Source: Ohtaekwangia sp966211525 (GTDB lineage: Bacteria; Bacteroidota; Bacteroidia; Cytophagales; Cyclobacteriaceae). Taken from it: a DNA stretch of 64,000 nt. Position numbers and translations under genes: made by a program. Positions 25,477 through 34,984 of this stretch are shown one piece after another (the stretch's first letter is position 1; every line of letters begins with the position of its first letter). The stretch covers positions 39,434 through 103,433 of the forward strand of contig CBIHOZ010000002.1 in assembly GCA_966211525.1 (NCBI GenBank), written 5' to 3'. Under the pieces are notes generated by a model. The model was not told the DNA's origin, searched no databases, and worked only from the letters and a program-made list of their open reading frames with translations.

Positions 25477-28124
25477 AGTCTTGACAGGCTCTCCTCCAAT
25501 GCCTTGATCTTCGCTTCGGCATCTGCTTTTTTCTTGCGTTCGTTTTCCAAAACTTGTGGAGGCGCACCGTTCACAAATTTCTCATTCGAGAGTTTTTTTT
25601 CAACCATCGCGAGGAAGCCTTTTTGATATTCTAGATCTTTCAATATACCCTCTCGTTCTTTTGCTACATCAACAATTTTTTTCTCAACATGCCATGTCAT
25701 GTCTCCAAAAAATCCAGTCTCACCGCTTACACCAGCCGTTATCTTTGAGAAAGATAATTTTTCAATAAAGAATTTGAATCTATCGAGAGCTGCATCTCCA
25801 AGCTTTCCGCTATCAATAGATACCGACAACGTGTCGGAAAATTTCAATCCCTGTTCTTGTCTTTTCTGTCTAATGAAAGTTATGCCTTGTTTTACGTTTT
25901 CAAAAACTGATAATTTTATTTTAGGAGACATTTTGGTTAGAAGATCATCTCCAACTTCAGTGGCAATCACTTTGGGCCAACGAGCTACAATAATGCAATC
26001 ATCAGGTTTCCTCTCTTTTAACTCATGCCATAATTCTTCAGTAATAAATGGCATAAATGGATGAAGAGATTTTAACAGGATCTCGAAGAATTCTATTGTT
26101 TTGTTATAGGTGTTAGCATCAATTGGTTTACCATATTCAGGTTTTATCATCTCCAGATACCAAGAACAGAAGTCATCCCAGATTAACTTATATATAGTAT
26201 GTAAGGCATCTGAAATTCTGAATTTATTAAGGTGATCATTAAACTCTACAAGTGATTCCTGAAGCTGCAATTCAAACCATTCGATCGCAGCTTTATTTTC
26301 AGTTGAAACAGTTTCTTCTGAAGCGGTCCATCCCTTCACCAAACGAAAAGCATTCCATATCTTATTTGCAAAGTTTCTTCCCTGCTCAACAAGTTTCTCA
26401 TCATAGAGTAAATCATTGCCGGCAGGTGAGCTGAACAACATACCGGTGCGAACAGCATCAGCACCAAAGTTGGCGATCAGGTCTAACGGATCAGGCGAGT
26501 TCCCCAATGACTTCGACATCTTGCGTCCTTGCTTATCGCGAACTATACCCGTGAGGTATACATTCTTGAAAGGTTTCTCACCACGGTACTCATACCCGGC
26601 AATGATCATACGCGCTACCCAGAAGAACAGAATCTCCGGAGCCGTAACCAGGTCGTTGGTAGGGTAGAAGTAATTCAGGTCTGCATTGCCCTTATTACCA
26701 TCTTTAAATATAGTGGTATCAAATACAGCAGTCGGCCATAACCAGCTGGAGAACCAGGTGTCCATTACATCCGTCTCCTGCGTAACTTTTATACTTGCTG
26801 CATTCGGTTTTTTGCTTTTGAATAATTCAATCGCCTCTTGTTCCGTTTTGGCAACAACGTAGTCACCGGCTTCATCGAACCAGGCCGGTATACGGTGTCC
26901 CCACCACAACTGACGAGATATACACCAGTCGCGTACATTACTCATCCAGTGGTTGTATGTATTCTTAAACTTTGGTGGAATGAGTTGAATGTCATCGTTC
27001 ATTACATGCTCAAGTGCTGGCTTCGTAATGGTATCCATCTTTAAGAACCATTGTAAAGACAAACGTGGTTCAATCACAGCATCGGTACGTTCCGAGAAAC
27101 CAACGTTGCTGTTATAGTCTTCTGTCTTCGCGAGGTATTCTTTTGCTTCCAGTTCTTTCGCGATCTTCTTGCGTGCAATGAAGCGATCGTCACCAACAAA
27201 GATCTGCGCCTTTTCGTTAAGCGTTCCATCTTCATTCAGTATATCGATTACTTCGAGATTGTGCTTTTGTCCGAGTTGATAGTCATTCATGTCGTGAGCC
27301 GGAGTAACTTTCAGACAGCCCGTACCGAAGTCCATCGTTACATACTCATCTTCAATGATCGGTATAGCACGATTGATCAATGGAATGATTGCACGTTTAC
27401 CTTTCAGATGTTTGTAGCGTTCATCGTTCGGGTTCACGCATATAGCGGCATCTGCCATAATCGTCTCCGGACGAACCGTAGCAATGGTTACAAACTCGCT
27501 TTCATTTCCTTCAATGGCATACTTGATATAGTATAGCTTCGACTGTACATCGCGGTGTATAACTTCATCATCGCTCAGCGCAGTCTTGCCCAGAGGATCC
27601 CAGTTCACCATGCGAAGTCCGCGGTATATATAGCCCTTCTTATGCAGATCGATAAATACATCGAGTACCGCATCGTAGTAGTCGGGGTCCATGGTAAATT
27701 TAGTGCGGTCCCAATCGCAGGACGCACCCAGTTTCTTAAGCTGCTCCAGGATTATACCGCCATACTTTTCTTTCCACTCCCATGCATACTTCAAAAAGTC
27801 TTCACGCGAAAGGTCAGACTTCTTGATGCCGCGTTCGCGCAGCATGGCTACCACCTTGGCTTCCGTTGCAATAGAGGCGTGATCCGTACCCGGCACCCAG
27901 CAGGCTTCTTTACCTTCCATGCGGGCCTTACGCACCAGCACATCCTGAATCGTGTTGTTGAGCATGTGACCCATGTGCAGTACACCCGTTACGTTGGGAG
28001 GCGGGATCACAATAGTATACGGCTCTTTATCAGGATTTGGCCTGGCATGAAAAAATCCTTTTCCCATCCAGTACTGGTACCATTTTCCTTCTACTTCAGA
28101 CGGATTGTATTTGGTTGATAGCAT
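25473..28124 (-). CDS. valS: Valyl-tRNA synthetase
   Basis: An 883-aa class I synthetase charging tRNA-Val. It has the HIGH motif variant HMGH at 50-53 within PPPNVTGVLHMGHM, the editing domain (about 190-350), GRKMSKSLGN with KMSKS near 535-539, an anticodon-binding helical domain and a C-terminal coiled coil (about 815-880). Length and motifs are complete. The 3' portion (about 25473-26400, residues ~575-883) is clearly AT-richer and uses codons differently from the rest. The gene ends convergently with the secreted protein. Confidence 0.96.
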   Translation of the reverse strand: MLSTKYNPSEVEGKWYQYWMGKGFFHARPNPDKEPYTIVIPPPNVTGVLHMGHMLNNTIQDVLVRKARMEGKEACWVPGTDHASIATEAKVVAMLRERGIKKSDLSREDFLKYAWEWKEKYGGIILEQLKKLGASCDWDRTKFTMDPDYYDAVLDVFIDLHKKGYIYRGLRMVNWDPLGKTALSDDEVIHRDVQSKLYYIKYAIEGNESEFVTIATVRPETIMADAAICVNPNDERYKHLKGKRAIIPLINRAIPIIEDEYVTMDFGTGCLKVTPAHDMNDYQLGQKHNLEVIDILNEDGTLNEKAQIFVGDDRFIARKKIAKELEAKEYLAKTEDYNSNVGFSERTDAVIEPRLSLQWFLKMDTITKPALEHVMNDDIQLIPPKFKNTYNHWMSNVRDWCISRQLWWGHRIPAWFDEAGDYVVAKTEQEAIELFKSKKPNAASIKVTQETDVMDTWFSSWLWPTAVFDTTIFKDGNKGNADLNYFYPTNDLVTAPEILFFWVARMIIAGYEYRGEKPFKNVYLTGIVRDKQGRKMSKSLGNSPDPLDLIANFGADAVRTGMLFSSPAGNDLLYDEKLVEQGRNFANKIWNAFRLVKGWTASEETVSTENKAAIEWFELQLQESLVEFNDHLNKFRISDALHTIYKLIWDDFCSWYLEMIKPEYGKPIDANTYNKTIEFFEILLKSLHPFMPFITEELWHELKERKPDDCIIVARWPKVIATEVGDDLLTKMSPKIKLSVFENVKQGITFIRQKRQEQGLKFSDTLSVSIDSGKLGDAALDRFKFFIEKLSFSKITAGVSGETGFFGDMTWHVEKKIVDVAKEREGILKDLEYQKGFLAMVEKKLSNEKFVNGAPPQVLENERKKKADAEAKIKALEESLSRL

Positions 28125-28143
28125 ATCTTTTGTTCGTTATCCG

Positions 28144-28248
28144 AAAAAATCCAAGACCACAGAGAACACAGAGTAGACACAGAGTTACACGAAGTAAATG
28201 CTCTGTGCAACTCTGTGTCTTCTTTGTGAGCTTTGTGTAACGGATTTT
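28144..28248. repeat. Inverted word repeat, family W4 (CACAGAG / CTCTGTG)
   Basis: Begins AAAAATCCAAGACCACAG and ends GTGTAACGGATTTT, so the ends are inverted (AATCC/GGATT). Inside are CACAGAG and ACACAGAG words, then CTCTGTGTCTTCTTTGTG in the opposite sense. The same architecture with the same AATCC/GGATT ends occurs at 57510-57600. Confidence 0.7.
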
Positions 28249-28382
28249 GTTTATCCATTAACAATTTCTTCGGGTCGCAAAAATAAGGAAAATGAGCAAA
28301 CGGGGCAGGTGTTGAACAAAAATTACTAATAAAGGAGCGCGTGATGAGATTAAATAAATAGATTATCCATGGATTTTTTTAA

Positions 28383-28411
28383 CGTACGTTTTTATGTACA
28401 TTTGAACGTAC
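28383..28411 (+). promoter_or_regulatory. Promoter and likely operator of the toxin-antitoxin pair
   Basis: TACATTTG at 28397-28404 is a perfect TAnnTTTG -7 box. It overlaps TGTACA (28395-28400) and is flanked by ACGTAC at 28383-28388 and 28406-28411. YefM-type antitoxins are known to bind palindromes with a TGTACA core, so self-repression is the natural reading. Confidence 0.6.
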
Positions 28412-28426
28412 ATTATTTGGAATGTG

Positions 28427-28681
28427 ATGAAGACAGCCAGTGTAACTGATTTTAGAAATAAGATGAAAGAACATCTTCAGGAAATTGAAGACAATCAGGA
28501 TATACTTGTTATTTCACGTCCCAAAAAAAGTGGCTTTGTTGTGTTGACCCTCTCTGAATATGAATCCTTAAAGGAAACCTCTCACTTGCTTTCTACTTCT
28601 GCCAATGCTAAGCGTTTAATGAAGGGAATCAAGCAGGCTGATTCTGGTAAAACCGTTGTAAAGAACTTGAAATTAAAGTGA
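28427..28681 (+). CDS. yefM: Antitoxin of the YefM/Phd family
   Basis: An 84-aa antitoxin. The N-terminal half is the Phd/YefM DNA-binding fold (KTASVTDFRNKMKEHLQEIE, then ILVISRPKKSGFVVLTLSEYESLKET); the C-terminal third (about 55-84) is the flexible basic-acidic tail that neutralises the toxin. The ATG at 28427 is preferred over an in-frame GTG three bases earlier. It is AT-richer than the core genes and sits between valS and a methyltransferase gene, consistent with acquisition as a cassette. Confidence 0.9.
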   Translation: MKTASVTDFRNKMKEHLQEIEDNQDILVISRPKKSGFVVLTLSEYESLKETSHLLSTSANAKRLMKGIKQADSGKTVVKNLKLK

Positions 28682-28950
28682 TAATTGCATTTACAGAGAC
28701 TGGTTGGGAAGATTATTCTTACTGGCAAGAAACTGACCCCGATAAAATTCATCGTATTCATCACTTGATAAGATCGATTCAATCTGATCCTTTCAAAGGA
28801 ATTGGTAAACCTGAGCCACTAAAAGGAACTCTAACTGGATGGTGGTCAAGAAGAGTGAGTGGTGAGCACAGATTGGTCTATCGTGTTGAAGGAAAGAGAC
28901 CGAAGCAAACACTCACAATTATTCAATGCAGGTTTCATTACATTGAATAA
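28678..28950 (+). CDS. yoeB: mRNA interferase toxin YoeB
   Basis: A 90-aa ribosome-dependent mRNA-cleaving toxin of the RelE/YoeB family. It tracks E. coli YoeB closely: GWEDYSYWQETDP, KGIGKPEPLKGTLTGWWSRR, HRLVYRV and the C-terminal CRFHYIE. The catalytic Glu (KPEPLK), Arg (HRLVY), His and Tyr (FHY) are all present, so the toxin looks active. It starts with GTG, which shares bases with the antitoxin TGA (GTGA), enforcing translational coupling. Confidence 0.93.
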   Translation: MIIAFTETGWEDYSYWQETDPDKIHRIHHLIRSIQSDPFKGIGKPEPLKGTLTGWWSRRVSGEHRLVYRVEGKRPKQTLTIIQCRFHYIE

Positions 28951-28960
28951 TTGCCTGATA

Positions 28961-30328
28961 CTATTGCGCCATCCGTATTCGCCACTCTGCCGGATACAAA
29001 TTATTAATCCGGTTCGGCAATACGTTGCCCCAGCCTATAGGTATATTTTGATAGCGCATGAGGGTGAAGCCGGTTCGATCAGGCGTTATGCTCAGGGTTT
29101 CTTTGCGCAGGTAGCGGAGGGCATCATCAACATTCAAATCAAGAACAGGAAAATGCTCACGGTTTAATTTTACCGAGAGTGCCATGGCGTGTTCCGGTAT
29201 AAGTTTATCATGCTTTACAGTAGCAGCAAATGTACCGGCAGAGACAAGTCGCAGATTTTTTGCAAGCAGATCAATTGCCTGGCTTAACGTTGATGGAAAG
29301 AACTGAACAAGATCCTCGCGTTGTATAAAGGCTATATTTCCGGCATCAACAACCCAATGCTGCAATTGCTCCAGAATTTTTTTCGAAGGACTCTGAAAAT
29401 TACTCCGTGCATTTTTTATACGGAGCGTTTCTTCACTTTCTTTTTTACGAATCACGCTGATGAAAAATCCTTCGCCTTTTACTTTATGCGGATAGAAATG
29501 ATAGCCGGTTATTCCGTCTTGTTCAACTTCAACAGCGCCCCAGGTGTCGTCAACTTTTAACTTCAGAAATTCAACATCGCGTTCCTGTTTTATCCATTGA
29601 AGATTTTCTTCGTTCTCTTCCGGGTTATAGGTACAGGTAGAGTATATCAGAATTCCGTTTTCCTTTAGCGAACTCCAAACATCACTTACAATTCTCCGTT
29701 GTCGCTTGCTGCAAAGTATAACATTGTCTTCCGACCATTCGTGCATGGCATCGGCATCTTTGCGAAAGAGTCCTTCACCGGAGCAGGGAGCATCGATCAT
29801 CATCACATCGAAGAAACCGGGCAGCCGTTTAAAGTCTTCAGGATCGTTGTTCGTAACCACCACATTGTTGCTTCCCCACTTCTGTATATTCTCCGACAGG
29901 ATAGAAGCCCGCGAACGAATTACTTCGTTAGACACGAGCAGACTTTCAGGGTTGATCAGGCTGGCGAGGTGTGTTGATTTTCCTCCGGGCGCTGCACACA
30001 GATCGAGTACATATAGCGACTGACTGACATCAACGCATTGTTTGATAGCCTGTTCCACAAACATCGAACTCGCTTCCTGCACATAATAAGCACCACCGTG
30101 AAACGCAGGATCAAGTGTAAAGACCGGTCGCTCGGGTAAATATCTGCCATAGGTTGTCCACGGAACCAGCGTTGTATTTGCTACCGGAAATTCTTTTTCA
30201 GGATTCAGGCGAATGCTCACCGGAGGTTGTTCCTGTAAACTTTTAATGAAATCAGGAAAGGCATCTTTCAGCTGATGTTGCATTTTTTTTACAAACGGTG
30301 CGGGCAGACTTTCCTCTTGAATCGGCAT
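28961..30328 (-). CDS. rRNA cytosine-C5 methyltransferase (RsmF-like)
   Basis: A 455-aa SAM-dependent RNA m5C methyltransferase of the NOL1/NOP2/Sun family. The SAM-binding motif DLCAAPGGKSTHLASL lies near 107-122, the first catalytic Cys in DAPCSGEGLFRKDADAM near 175, and the second in STCTYNPEENEE near 231. A C-terminal domain follows (about 290-455) of the kind found in RsmF, which methylates 16S rRNA C1407 in E. coli. The target here is inferred, not shown. The gene is convergent with yoeB, with 10 bases between them. Confidence 0.85.
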   Translation of the reverse strand: MPIQEESLPAPFVKKMQHQLKDAFPDFIKSLQEQPPVSIRLNPEKEFPVANTTLVPWTTYGRYLPERPVFTLDPAFHGGAYYVQEASSMFVEQAIKQCVDVSQSLYVLDLCAAPGGKSTHLASLINPESLLVSNEVIRSRASILSENIQKWGSNNVVVTNNDPEDFKRLPGFFDVMMIDAPCSGEGLFRKDADAMHEWSEDNVILCSKRQRRIVSDVWSSLKENGILIYSTCTYNPEENEENLQWIKQERDVEFLKLKVDDTWGAVEVEQDGITGYHFYPHKVKGEGFFISVIRKKESEETLRIKNARSNFQSPSKKILEQLQHWVVDAGNIAFIQREDLVQFFPSTLSQAIDLLAKNLRLVSAGTFAATVKHDKLIPEHAMALSVKLNREHFPVLDLNVDDALRYLRKETLSITPDRTGFTLMRYQNIPIGWGNVLPNRINNLYPAEWRIRMAQ

Positions 30329-30418
30329 GGTGCGAAAGTAATCACAAAGTGTTTCTTTCTGAAGTAACTTTTTTTCCGGATGCTTTTACTTTGCCGCCAA
30401 GCTTGCTAGGTTTACCCT

Positions 30419-31690
30419 ATGATAAAGGCGAATGATCCTACATTAAAAAGCTGGGTGAATGTTCCGAAAAGTTCTGACTTTCCCATTCAGAATCTGCCCT
30501 TCGGAATTTTCAAAACCAATAACCATTCGCCTGCTGCAGGCGTTGCCATTGGCGATTACGTACTCGACCTGGTATACCTGCATCAGCATGGCTACCTGGA
30601 CGGACTCGATCTGCCTGCCGGTATCTTCGATCAAAAATATCTCAACGATTTTTTTGCTTTAGGCAGGCAGAAGATACGTGCCGTGCGTGAACGTATATCA
30701 GAATTACTTCGTGATGATAACGATACACTCAAAGGTAATAAGATCGATCGTGACGCTGCATTGATTTCGCTGCGTGATGTACAGATGCAATTGCCTGTGC
30801 GCATCGGAAACTATACCGACTTCTATAGCAGCGAAGAACATGCAACCAACGTAGGGTCTATGTTTCGCGATCCTAAAAATGCACTGCTGCCGAATTGGAA
30901 ACATTTACCGGTTGGCTATCATGGTCGCGCTTCATCAATTGTTGTATCGGGTACGGCTATACATCGCCCGAAAGGACAGATAAAATTGCCAGACAATGAG
31001 CAGCCGGTATATTGTCCTTCACGCAAACTCGACTTCGAACTGGAAGTTGCCTTTATCACGTGTGGCGAAACGCAGCTCGGTCAGTCTATACATACACAGC
31101 AGGCTGAAGACTATATAGCAGGTTTTGTACTTTTCAACGACTGGTCTGCACGCGACATACAGCAGTGGGAATATGTACCCCTCGGTCCGTTTCTCGGAAA
31201 AAACTTTGGTTCCACTATATCTCCGTGGGTAGTAACGCTGGATGCGCTGGAGCCTTTTCGCGTACAAGGTACTGAACAATATCCGCATGTGCTTCCCTAC
31301 CTCTCGTATGAAGGCGATAAAAACTTTGATATAGTATTGGAAGTGCTGATGAAGTCAGACCATGCCGATGAGACAACCGTGTGCCGCTCCAACTTCAAGT
31401 ATATGTATTGGAACGTCAACCAGCAGCTGGCACATCACACGGTGAATGGTTGTAATATACAGGTTGGTGATCTGTATGCTTCCGGAACGATCAGTGGTCC
31501 TTCACCTGGTTCTTATGGTTCACTATTGGAACTTACGTGGAACGGCCAGCGCACGCTTCACCTGGCGGATGGAACCGAGCGCACGTTTATACAGGACGGT
31601 GACACCGTTATCATGCGCGGATATGCTGAGAAAAATGGTGTACGTATTGGCTTCGGAGATTGCTCCGGAAAAATTATAGCTGCGTACTGA
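30419..31690 (+). CDS. fahA: Fumarylacetoacetase
   Basis: Last step of tyrosine/homogentisate breakdown: it cleaves fumarylacetoacetate to fumarate and acetoacetate. The 423-aa protein has the N-terminal domain starting SWVNVPKSSDFPIQNLPFG and the catalytic stretch YTDFYSSEEHATNVG near 135-149 (metal-binding Asp and catalytic His). RKLDFELEVAFI near 203 supplies metal-binding Glu residues, and the NDWSARDIQQWEYVPLGPFLGKNF block near 240-263 is characteristic. No other tyrosine-pathway gene is in the window, but two genes follow in the same direction. Confidence 0.94.
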   Translation: MIKANDPTLKSWVNVPKSSDFPIQNLPFGIFKTNNHSPAAGVAIGDYVLDLVYLHQHGYLDGLDLPAGIFDQKYLNDFFALGRQKIRAVRERISELLRDDNDTLKGNKIDRDAALISLRDVQMQLPVRIGNYTDFYSSEEHATNVGSMFRDPKNALLPNWKHLPVGYHGRASSIVVSGTAIHRPKGQIKLPDNEQPVYCPSRKLDFELEVAFITCGETQLGQSIHTQQAEDYIAGFVLFNDWSARDIQQWEYVPLGPFLGKNFGSTISPWVVTLDALEPFRVQGTEQYPHVLPYLSYEGDKNFDIVLEVLMKSDHADETTVCRSNFKYMYWNVNQQLAHHTVNGCNIQVGDLYASGTISGPSPGSYGSLLELTWNGQRTLHLADGTERTFIQDGDTVIMRGYAEKNGVRIGFGDCSGKIIAAY

Positions 31691-31714
31691 TATATCTTAA
31701 CTTGAAAATATAGC

Positions 31715-32191
31715 ATGAAGTCACGCATCAACTTTTATTTGTTTATAGCAGCAATGGTGGTGTTAGACAGCGTGTTACTGCGCAGTCCGAATCTGTTAGG
31801 CAAGATCGGGCTTATCATCTATAAATATCATTACCTTCGAACTTTTCCGAAGGCATTGTTAACGGTATCGCTGGTGGTTTTAGGAGCGGTTATACTGGCT
31901 GAAGGTATACGGTTTATGGTGAAGCGGGAGATCCTGAAACGAATGACTGGCAAAGTGATTTTAGTTTTCTTTATGCTCGCGGTTGCCGGTATATTTGCCA
32001 AGACTGCTATTGATTTTACTGCCTGGAGTTATAGCCATACCGGGTTACGTTTCAGAATTGGTGCGCATTTATTACCGGTAATTCTGATGCTCGTGTTTGC
32101 CTATGCATTCATCACTTTGCCAAAAACAATTTTACTTTTTCCGCCTTCACCTTCCAATGAAGAGGAGGCCAACAAAACGATTATTTCCTGA
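31715..32191 (+). CDS. Four-helix membrane protein of unknown function
   Basis: A 158-aa hydrophobic protein with predicted helices at about 7-23, 45-67, 79-97 and 115-138 and a short acidic cytosolic tail (PSPSNEEEANK). I recognise no family. It starts 24 bases after fahA, and its stop shares bases with the ATG of the flavin reductase (TGATG), so it is very likely part of that transcript. Confidence 0.7.
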   Translation: MKSRINFYLFIAAMVVLDSVLLRSPNLLGKIGLIIYKYHYLRTFPKALLTVSLVVLGAVILAEGIRFMVKREILKRMTGKVILVFFMLAVAGIFAKTAIDFTAWSYSHTGLRFRIGAHLLPVILMLVFAYAFITLPKTILLFPPSPSNEEEANKTIIS

Positions 32192-33066
32192 TGCTGACGG
32201 TCAATCCAAAAGAAATACCCTCTTCACAACTCCATGGCTACCTGCTGGGATCGGTAACTCCGCGACCGATCGCTTTTGCCAGTACAATTGACAAAGACGG
32301 AAACGTAAACCTGAGTCCTTTCAGTTTCTTTAATTGCTTTGGATATAACCCGCCCTTGCTGATTTTTTCTCCGGCCCGCAGAGGTCGCGACAACACAACC
32401 AAACATACCTACGAGAATGTGCTCGAAGTACAGGAAGTTGTGATCAACATTGTAAGCTATAGCATGGTGCAGCAGATGTCGCTGGCCAGCACCGAATATC
32501 CCAAGGGTATAAATGAATTTGAAAAAGCTGGCTTCACCGCTGTACCTTCAACACTGATCAAACCACCGCGCGTGGCAGAAGCTCCGGTATCAATGGAATG
32601 CAACGTTCTTCAAATTGTACCGACCGGTACCGAAGGAGGAGCGGGCAACCTGGTGATCTGCGAAGTTATACTCATGCACATCAAAGAAGAAGTGCTGGAT
32701 GCGCAAGGTAAGATTGATCCTTTTAAACTGGATGCTGTTGCACGCCTTGGAGGTGATTGGTATTGCCGCGTGCAGGGCGATGCCATATTTAAAGTACCCA
32801 AGCCGCTTGATCGTCTCGGTATAGGTGTAGATCGTATACCGGCATCGATACGCTATAGTAAAATACTTACCGGTAATGATCTGGGTTTACTCGGAAATAT
32901 AGAGCGTCTTCCGGACATCACGAATGTTCAGGACTTTATGACGAATTACCCGATTGAACAGGCGTTGCAGGCTGGCGAAGATGCAGTGCACACCATGGCC
33001 CGTATATTCCTGAGCGAAGGTAAAACAGAAGAAGCCTGGAAGATTTTGCTGCTCTCACTGCGATAG
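32191..33066 (+). CDS. Flavin reductase family protein (FMN-binding split barrel)
   Basis: A 291-aa protein of the flavin-reductase-like split-barrel family, which binds FMN and often supplies reduced flavin to a monooxygenase. The core block is LLGSVTPRPIAFASTIDKDGNVNLSPFSFFNCFGYNPP at about 18-55, with the R-G-x-D-T-T segment (SPARRGRDNTTKHT) near 60-73. The C-terminal third (about 200-291) is longer than minimal reductases. Position after fahA suggests aromatic catabolism, but that is context only. Confidence 0.82.
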   Translation: MLTVNPKEIPSSQLHGYLLGSVTPRPIAFASTIDKDGNVNLSPFSFFNCFGYNPPLLIFSPARRGRDNTTKHTYENVLEVQEVVINIVSYSMVQQMSLASTEYPKGINEFEKAGFTAVPSTLIKPPRVAEAPVSMECNVLQIVPTGTEGGAGNLVICEVILMHIKEEVLDAQGKIDPFKLDAVARLGGDWYCRVQGDAIFKVPKPLDRLGIGVDRIPASIRYSKILTGNDLGLLGNIERLPDITNVQDFMTNYPIEQALQAGEDAVHTMARIFLSEGKTEEAWKILLLSLR

Positions 33067-33193
33067 TTCCTATATCTCTTTCGTGGAAAAAACAAAGGCA
33101 GGTATATATTCATAATATATACTTAAACTTCGCTTAACCTGTACCACGCACTTACTTCCTTTTATTTGCGGTTTATTTAAACCCAAATCCCTT

Positions 33194-34705
33194 ATGTTTA
33201 AAAAATGGAAGTATGCCGCTGCAATACTGGTCGTGGTAATAGCCGTGTCGTGCGATGACAGCGATGAGACAACAATCAACGAAGATCCCGGAACATTCAA
33301 AGAACTGGATGACATCGAGCTTACGGGCGGAGAAGCTGCAGCCGAAATATCTGCGTATGATCCTGCCACCAAACAATTATTTGTCGTAAACAATGCCGAT
33401 GGGTCGGTAGTAGATGTGATCGACATCTCAACACCAACCGCACTGGTATATGTAAAGAGTATAGATGTAGCACAATATGGCGGAGGTGTAAACAGCGTAG
33501 CCGTAAAGAACGGATTGCTAGCCGCAGCCATCGAAGCCGATACCAAAACAGACAACGGTAAAGTAGTTGTATTCGATACTAAAACATTAACCGAGAAGGC
33601 TGTTGTAAGCGTAGGCGCACTGCCGGATATGGTAACGTTCAGTCCCGATGGTAAATATATACTTTCTGCCAACGAAGGCGAACCAAACGATGACTATACG
33701 ACTGATCCGGCAGGGTCAGTTTCAATTATCACGGTAGGCTCTTTTGCTGCTACTACGCTTGATTTTGCTGGCTTTTCAGGTCAGGCTGACGCGCTTAAGG
33801 CAAAAGGACTTCGTGCGTTCGGTAAGAATGCATCGTTCGCACAAGACATGGAGCCTGAGTATATAACGATATCAGCGGATTCAAAACTGGCGTGGGCTAC
33901 ATTACAGGAAAATAACGCGATCGCGTATATCAACCTGGAATCAAAAACAGTTACCGGTATATTTCCACTGGGTTTTAAAAATCACAGTACAGCTGCAAAT
34001 GCGTTGGATGCAAGTGATAAAGACAACAGCGTTACGTTCACCAACTATCCTATATCCGGCATGTATCTTCCGGATGCTATAGCTTCCTTCAATCAGAATG
34101 GAACAAACTATGTTATTACCGTAAACGAAGGTGATGTGCGTGAATATAGCGCACTTAAAGAAAACGTACGCATCAAAGATGTAACACTCGATGGGACAGC
34201 ATTCCCGGAAGGTGCTGCCTTGAAAGCCGATGCTAAACTCGGAAGGCTATACATTACCAACACCATGGGCGACACCGATGGCGATGGCGACTACGACAAG
34301 CTTTATAGTTTTGGTGCACGTTCGTTTACCATCTGGAATGGAAGCACCGGAGAACTTGTTCACGACAGTGGCAGTAAACTTGAAAAAGATGTGATCGAAA
34401 AAAATGCAGCGTTGTACGATGACGCCCGCAGCGATGACAAAGGTGTTGAACCGGAAGGTGTGACGATCGGTAAAATGGGGAACCGTACCCTTGCGTTCGT
34501 TGGACTCGAGCGTGCCGATGCCGTGGTTATCTACGATATTACAAACATGTCGTCACCAACACTCGTGCAGGTATTGCAGACCGGCGATGCTCCGGAAGGC
34601 GTTCTGTTTATACCGGCTAACGAAAGTCCGAACGGAAAGAGTTTGCTCGTGGTAAGCTCCGAAGGCGATGGAAAAGTAAAAGTATTCCAGCCGGATACAC
34701 TTTAG
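33194..34705 (+). CDS. Choice-of-anchor I lipoprotein (beta-propeller)
   Basis: A 503-aa lipoprotein: the signal ends IAVSC with Cys20, followed by DDSDET, an acidic surface-export signal. The body is a beta-propeller of the choice-of-anchor I family: ISAYDPATKQLFVVNNADGSVVDVIDI near 53-79, FSPDGKYILSANEGEPNDDY near 150-170, and SSEGDGKVKVFQPD at the end. Such proteins are extracellular and sometimes phytase- or phosphatase-associated; no catalytic residue can be assigned here. It ends at a strong terminator. Confidence 0.85.
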   Translation: MFKKWKYAAAILVVVIAVSCDDSDETTINEDPGTFKELDDIELTGGEAAAEISAYDPATKQLFVVNNADGSVVDVIDISTPTALVYVKSIDVAQYGGGVNSVAVKNGLLAAAIEADTKTDNGKVVVFDTKTLTEKAVVSVGALPDMVTFSPDGKYILSANEGEPNDDYTTDPAGSVSIITVGSFAATTLDFAGFSGQADALKAKGLRAFGKNASFAQDMEPEYITISADSKLAWATLQENNAIAYINLESKTVTGIFPLGFKNHSTAANALDASDKDNSVTFTNYPISGMYLPDAIASFNQNGTNYVITVNEGDVREYSALKENVRIKDVTLDGTAFPEGAALKADAKLGRLYITNTMGDTDGDGDYDKLYSFGARSFTIWNGSTGELVHDSGSKLEKDVIEKNAALYDDARSDDKGVEPEGVTIGKMGNRTLAFVGLERADAVVIYDITNMSSPTLVQVLQTGDAPEGVLFIPANESPNGKSLLVVSSEGDGKVKVFQPDTL

Positions 34706-34725
34706 GCATTATTCAGATTCAGTAT

Positions 34726-34757
34726 AAAGAGCGCATGTCTTCGGGCATGCGCTCTTT
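34726..34757 (+). terminator. Intrinsic terminator
   Basis: AAAGAGCGCATG pairs with CATGCGCTCTTT, and the inner TCTTCGGG gives a C-TTCG-G tetraloop closed by one wobble pair. TTTGTTTT follows. 34758-34984 then holds no recognisable gene. Confidence 0.9.
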
Positions 34758-34984
34758 GTTTTAAGGGTTGTGCTGCAGGATACCGCAAGACAGTTGGGAG
34801 CGATTCGTTGATGTTCTTCGATGTGTTATAAAGAATGTTTTTTTATTTAGCGTTTGCAGAATTATTTTAGCGCGCCAATCAATCCCCGGATACTTACGAA
34901 AGATTCCTCTCAGGTATACTATGCCTGCACACGCACACACTTGCTGCGGCCAAAACGCTTGCAGATATTTTTAATGATTTGCCA

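Noticed and set aside
33070..33672. 200-codon open frame on the minus strand over the choice-of-anchor I gene
   Set aside because: Opposite strand to a clear lipoprotein propeller; the translated product is Ser/Thr/Ala-rich low-complexity sequence with no family, typical of an antisense shadow.
34768..34974. 68-codon frame between the propeller lipoprotein terminator and lutA
   Set aside because: Cys- and Arg-rich, no family, no good start context; the region reads as promoter and spacer.
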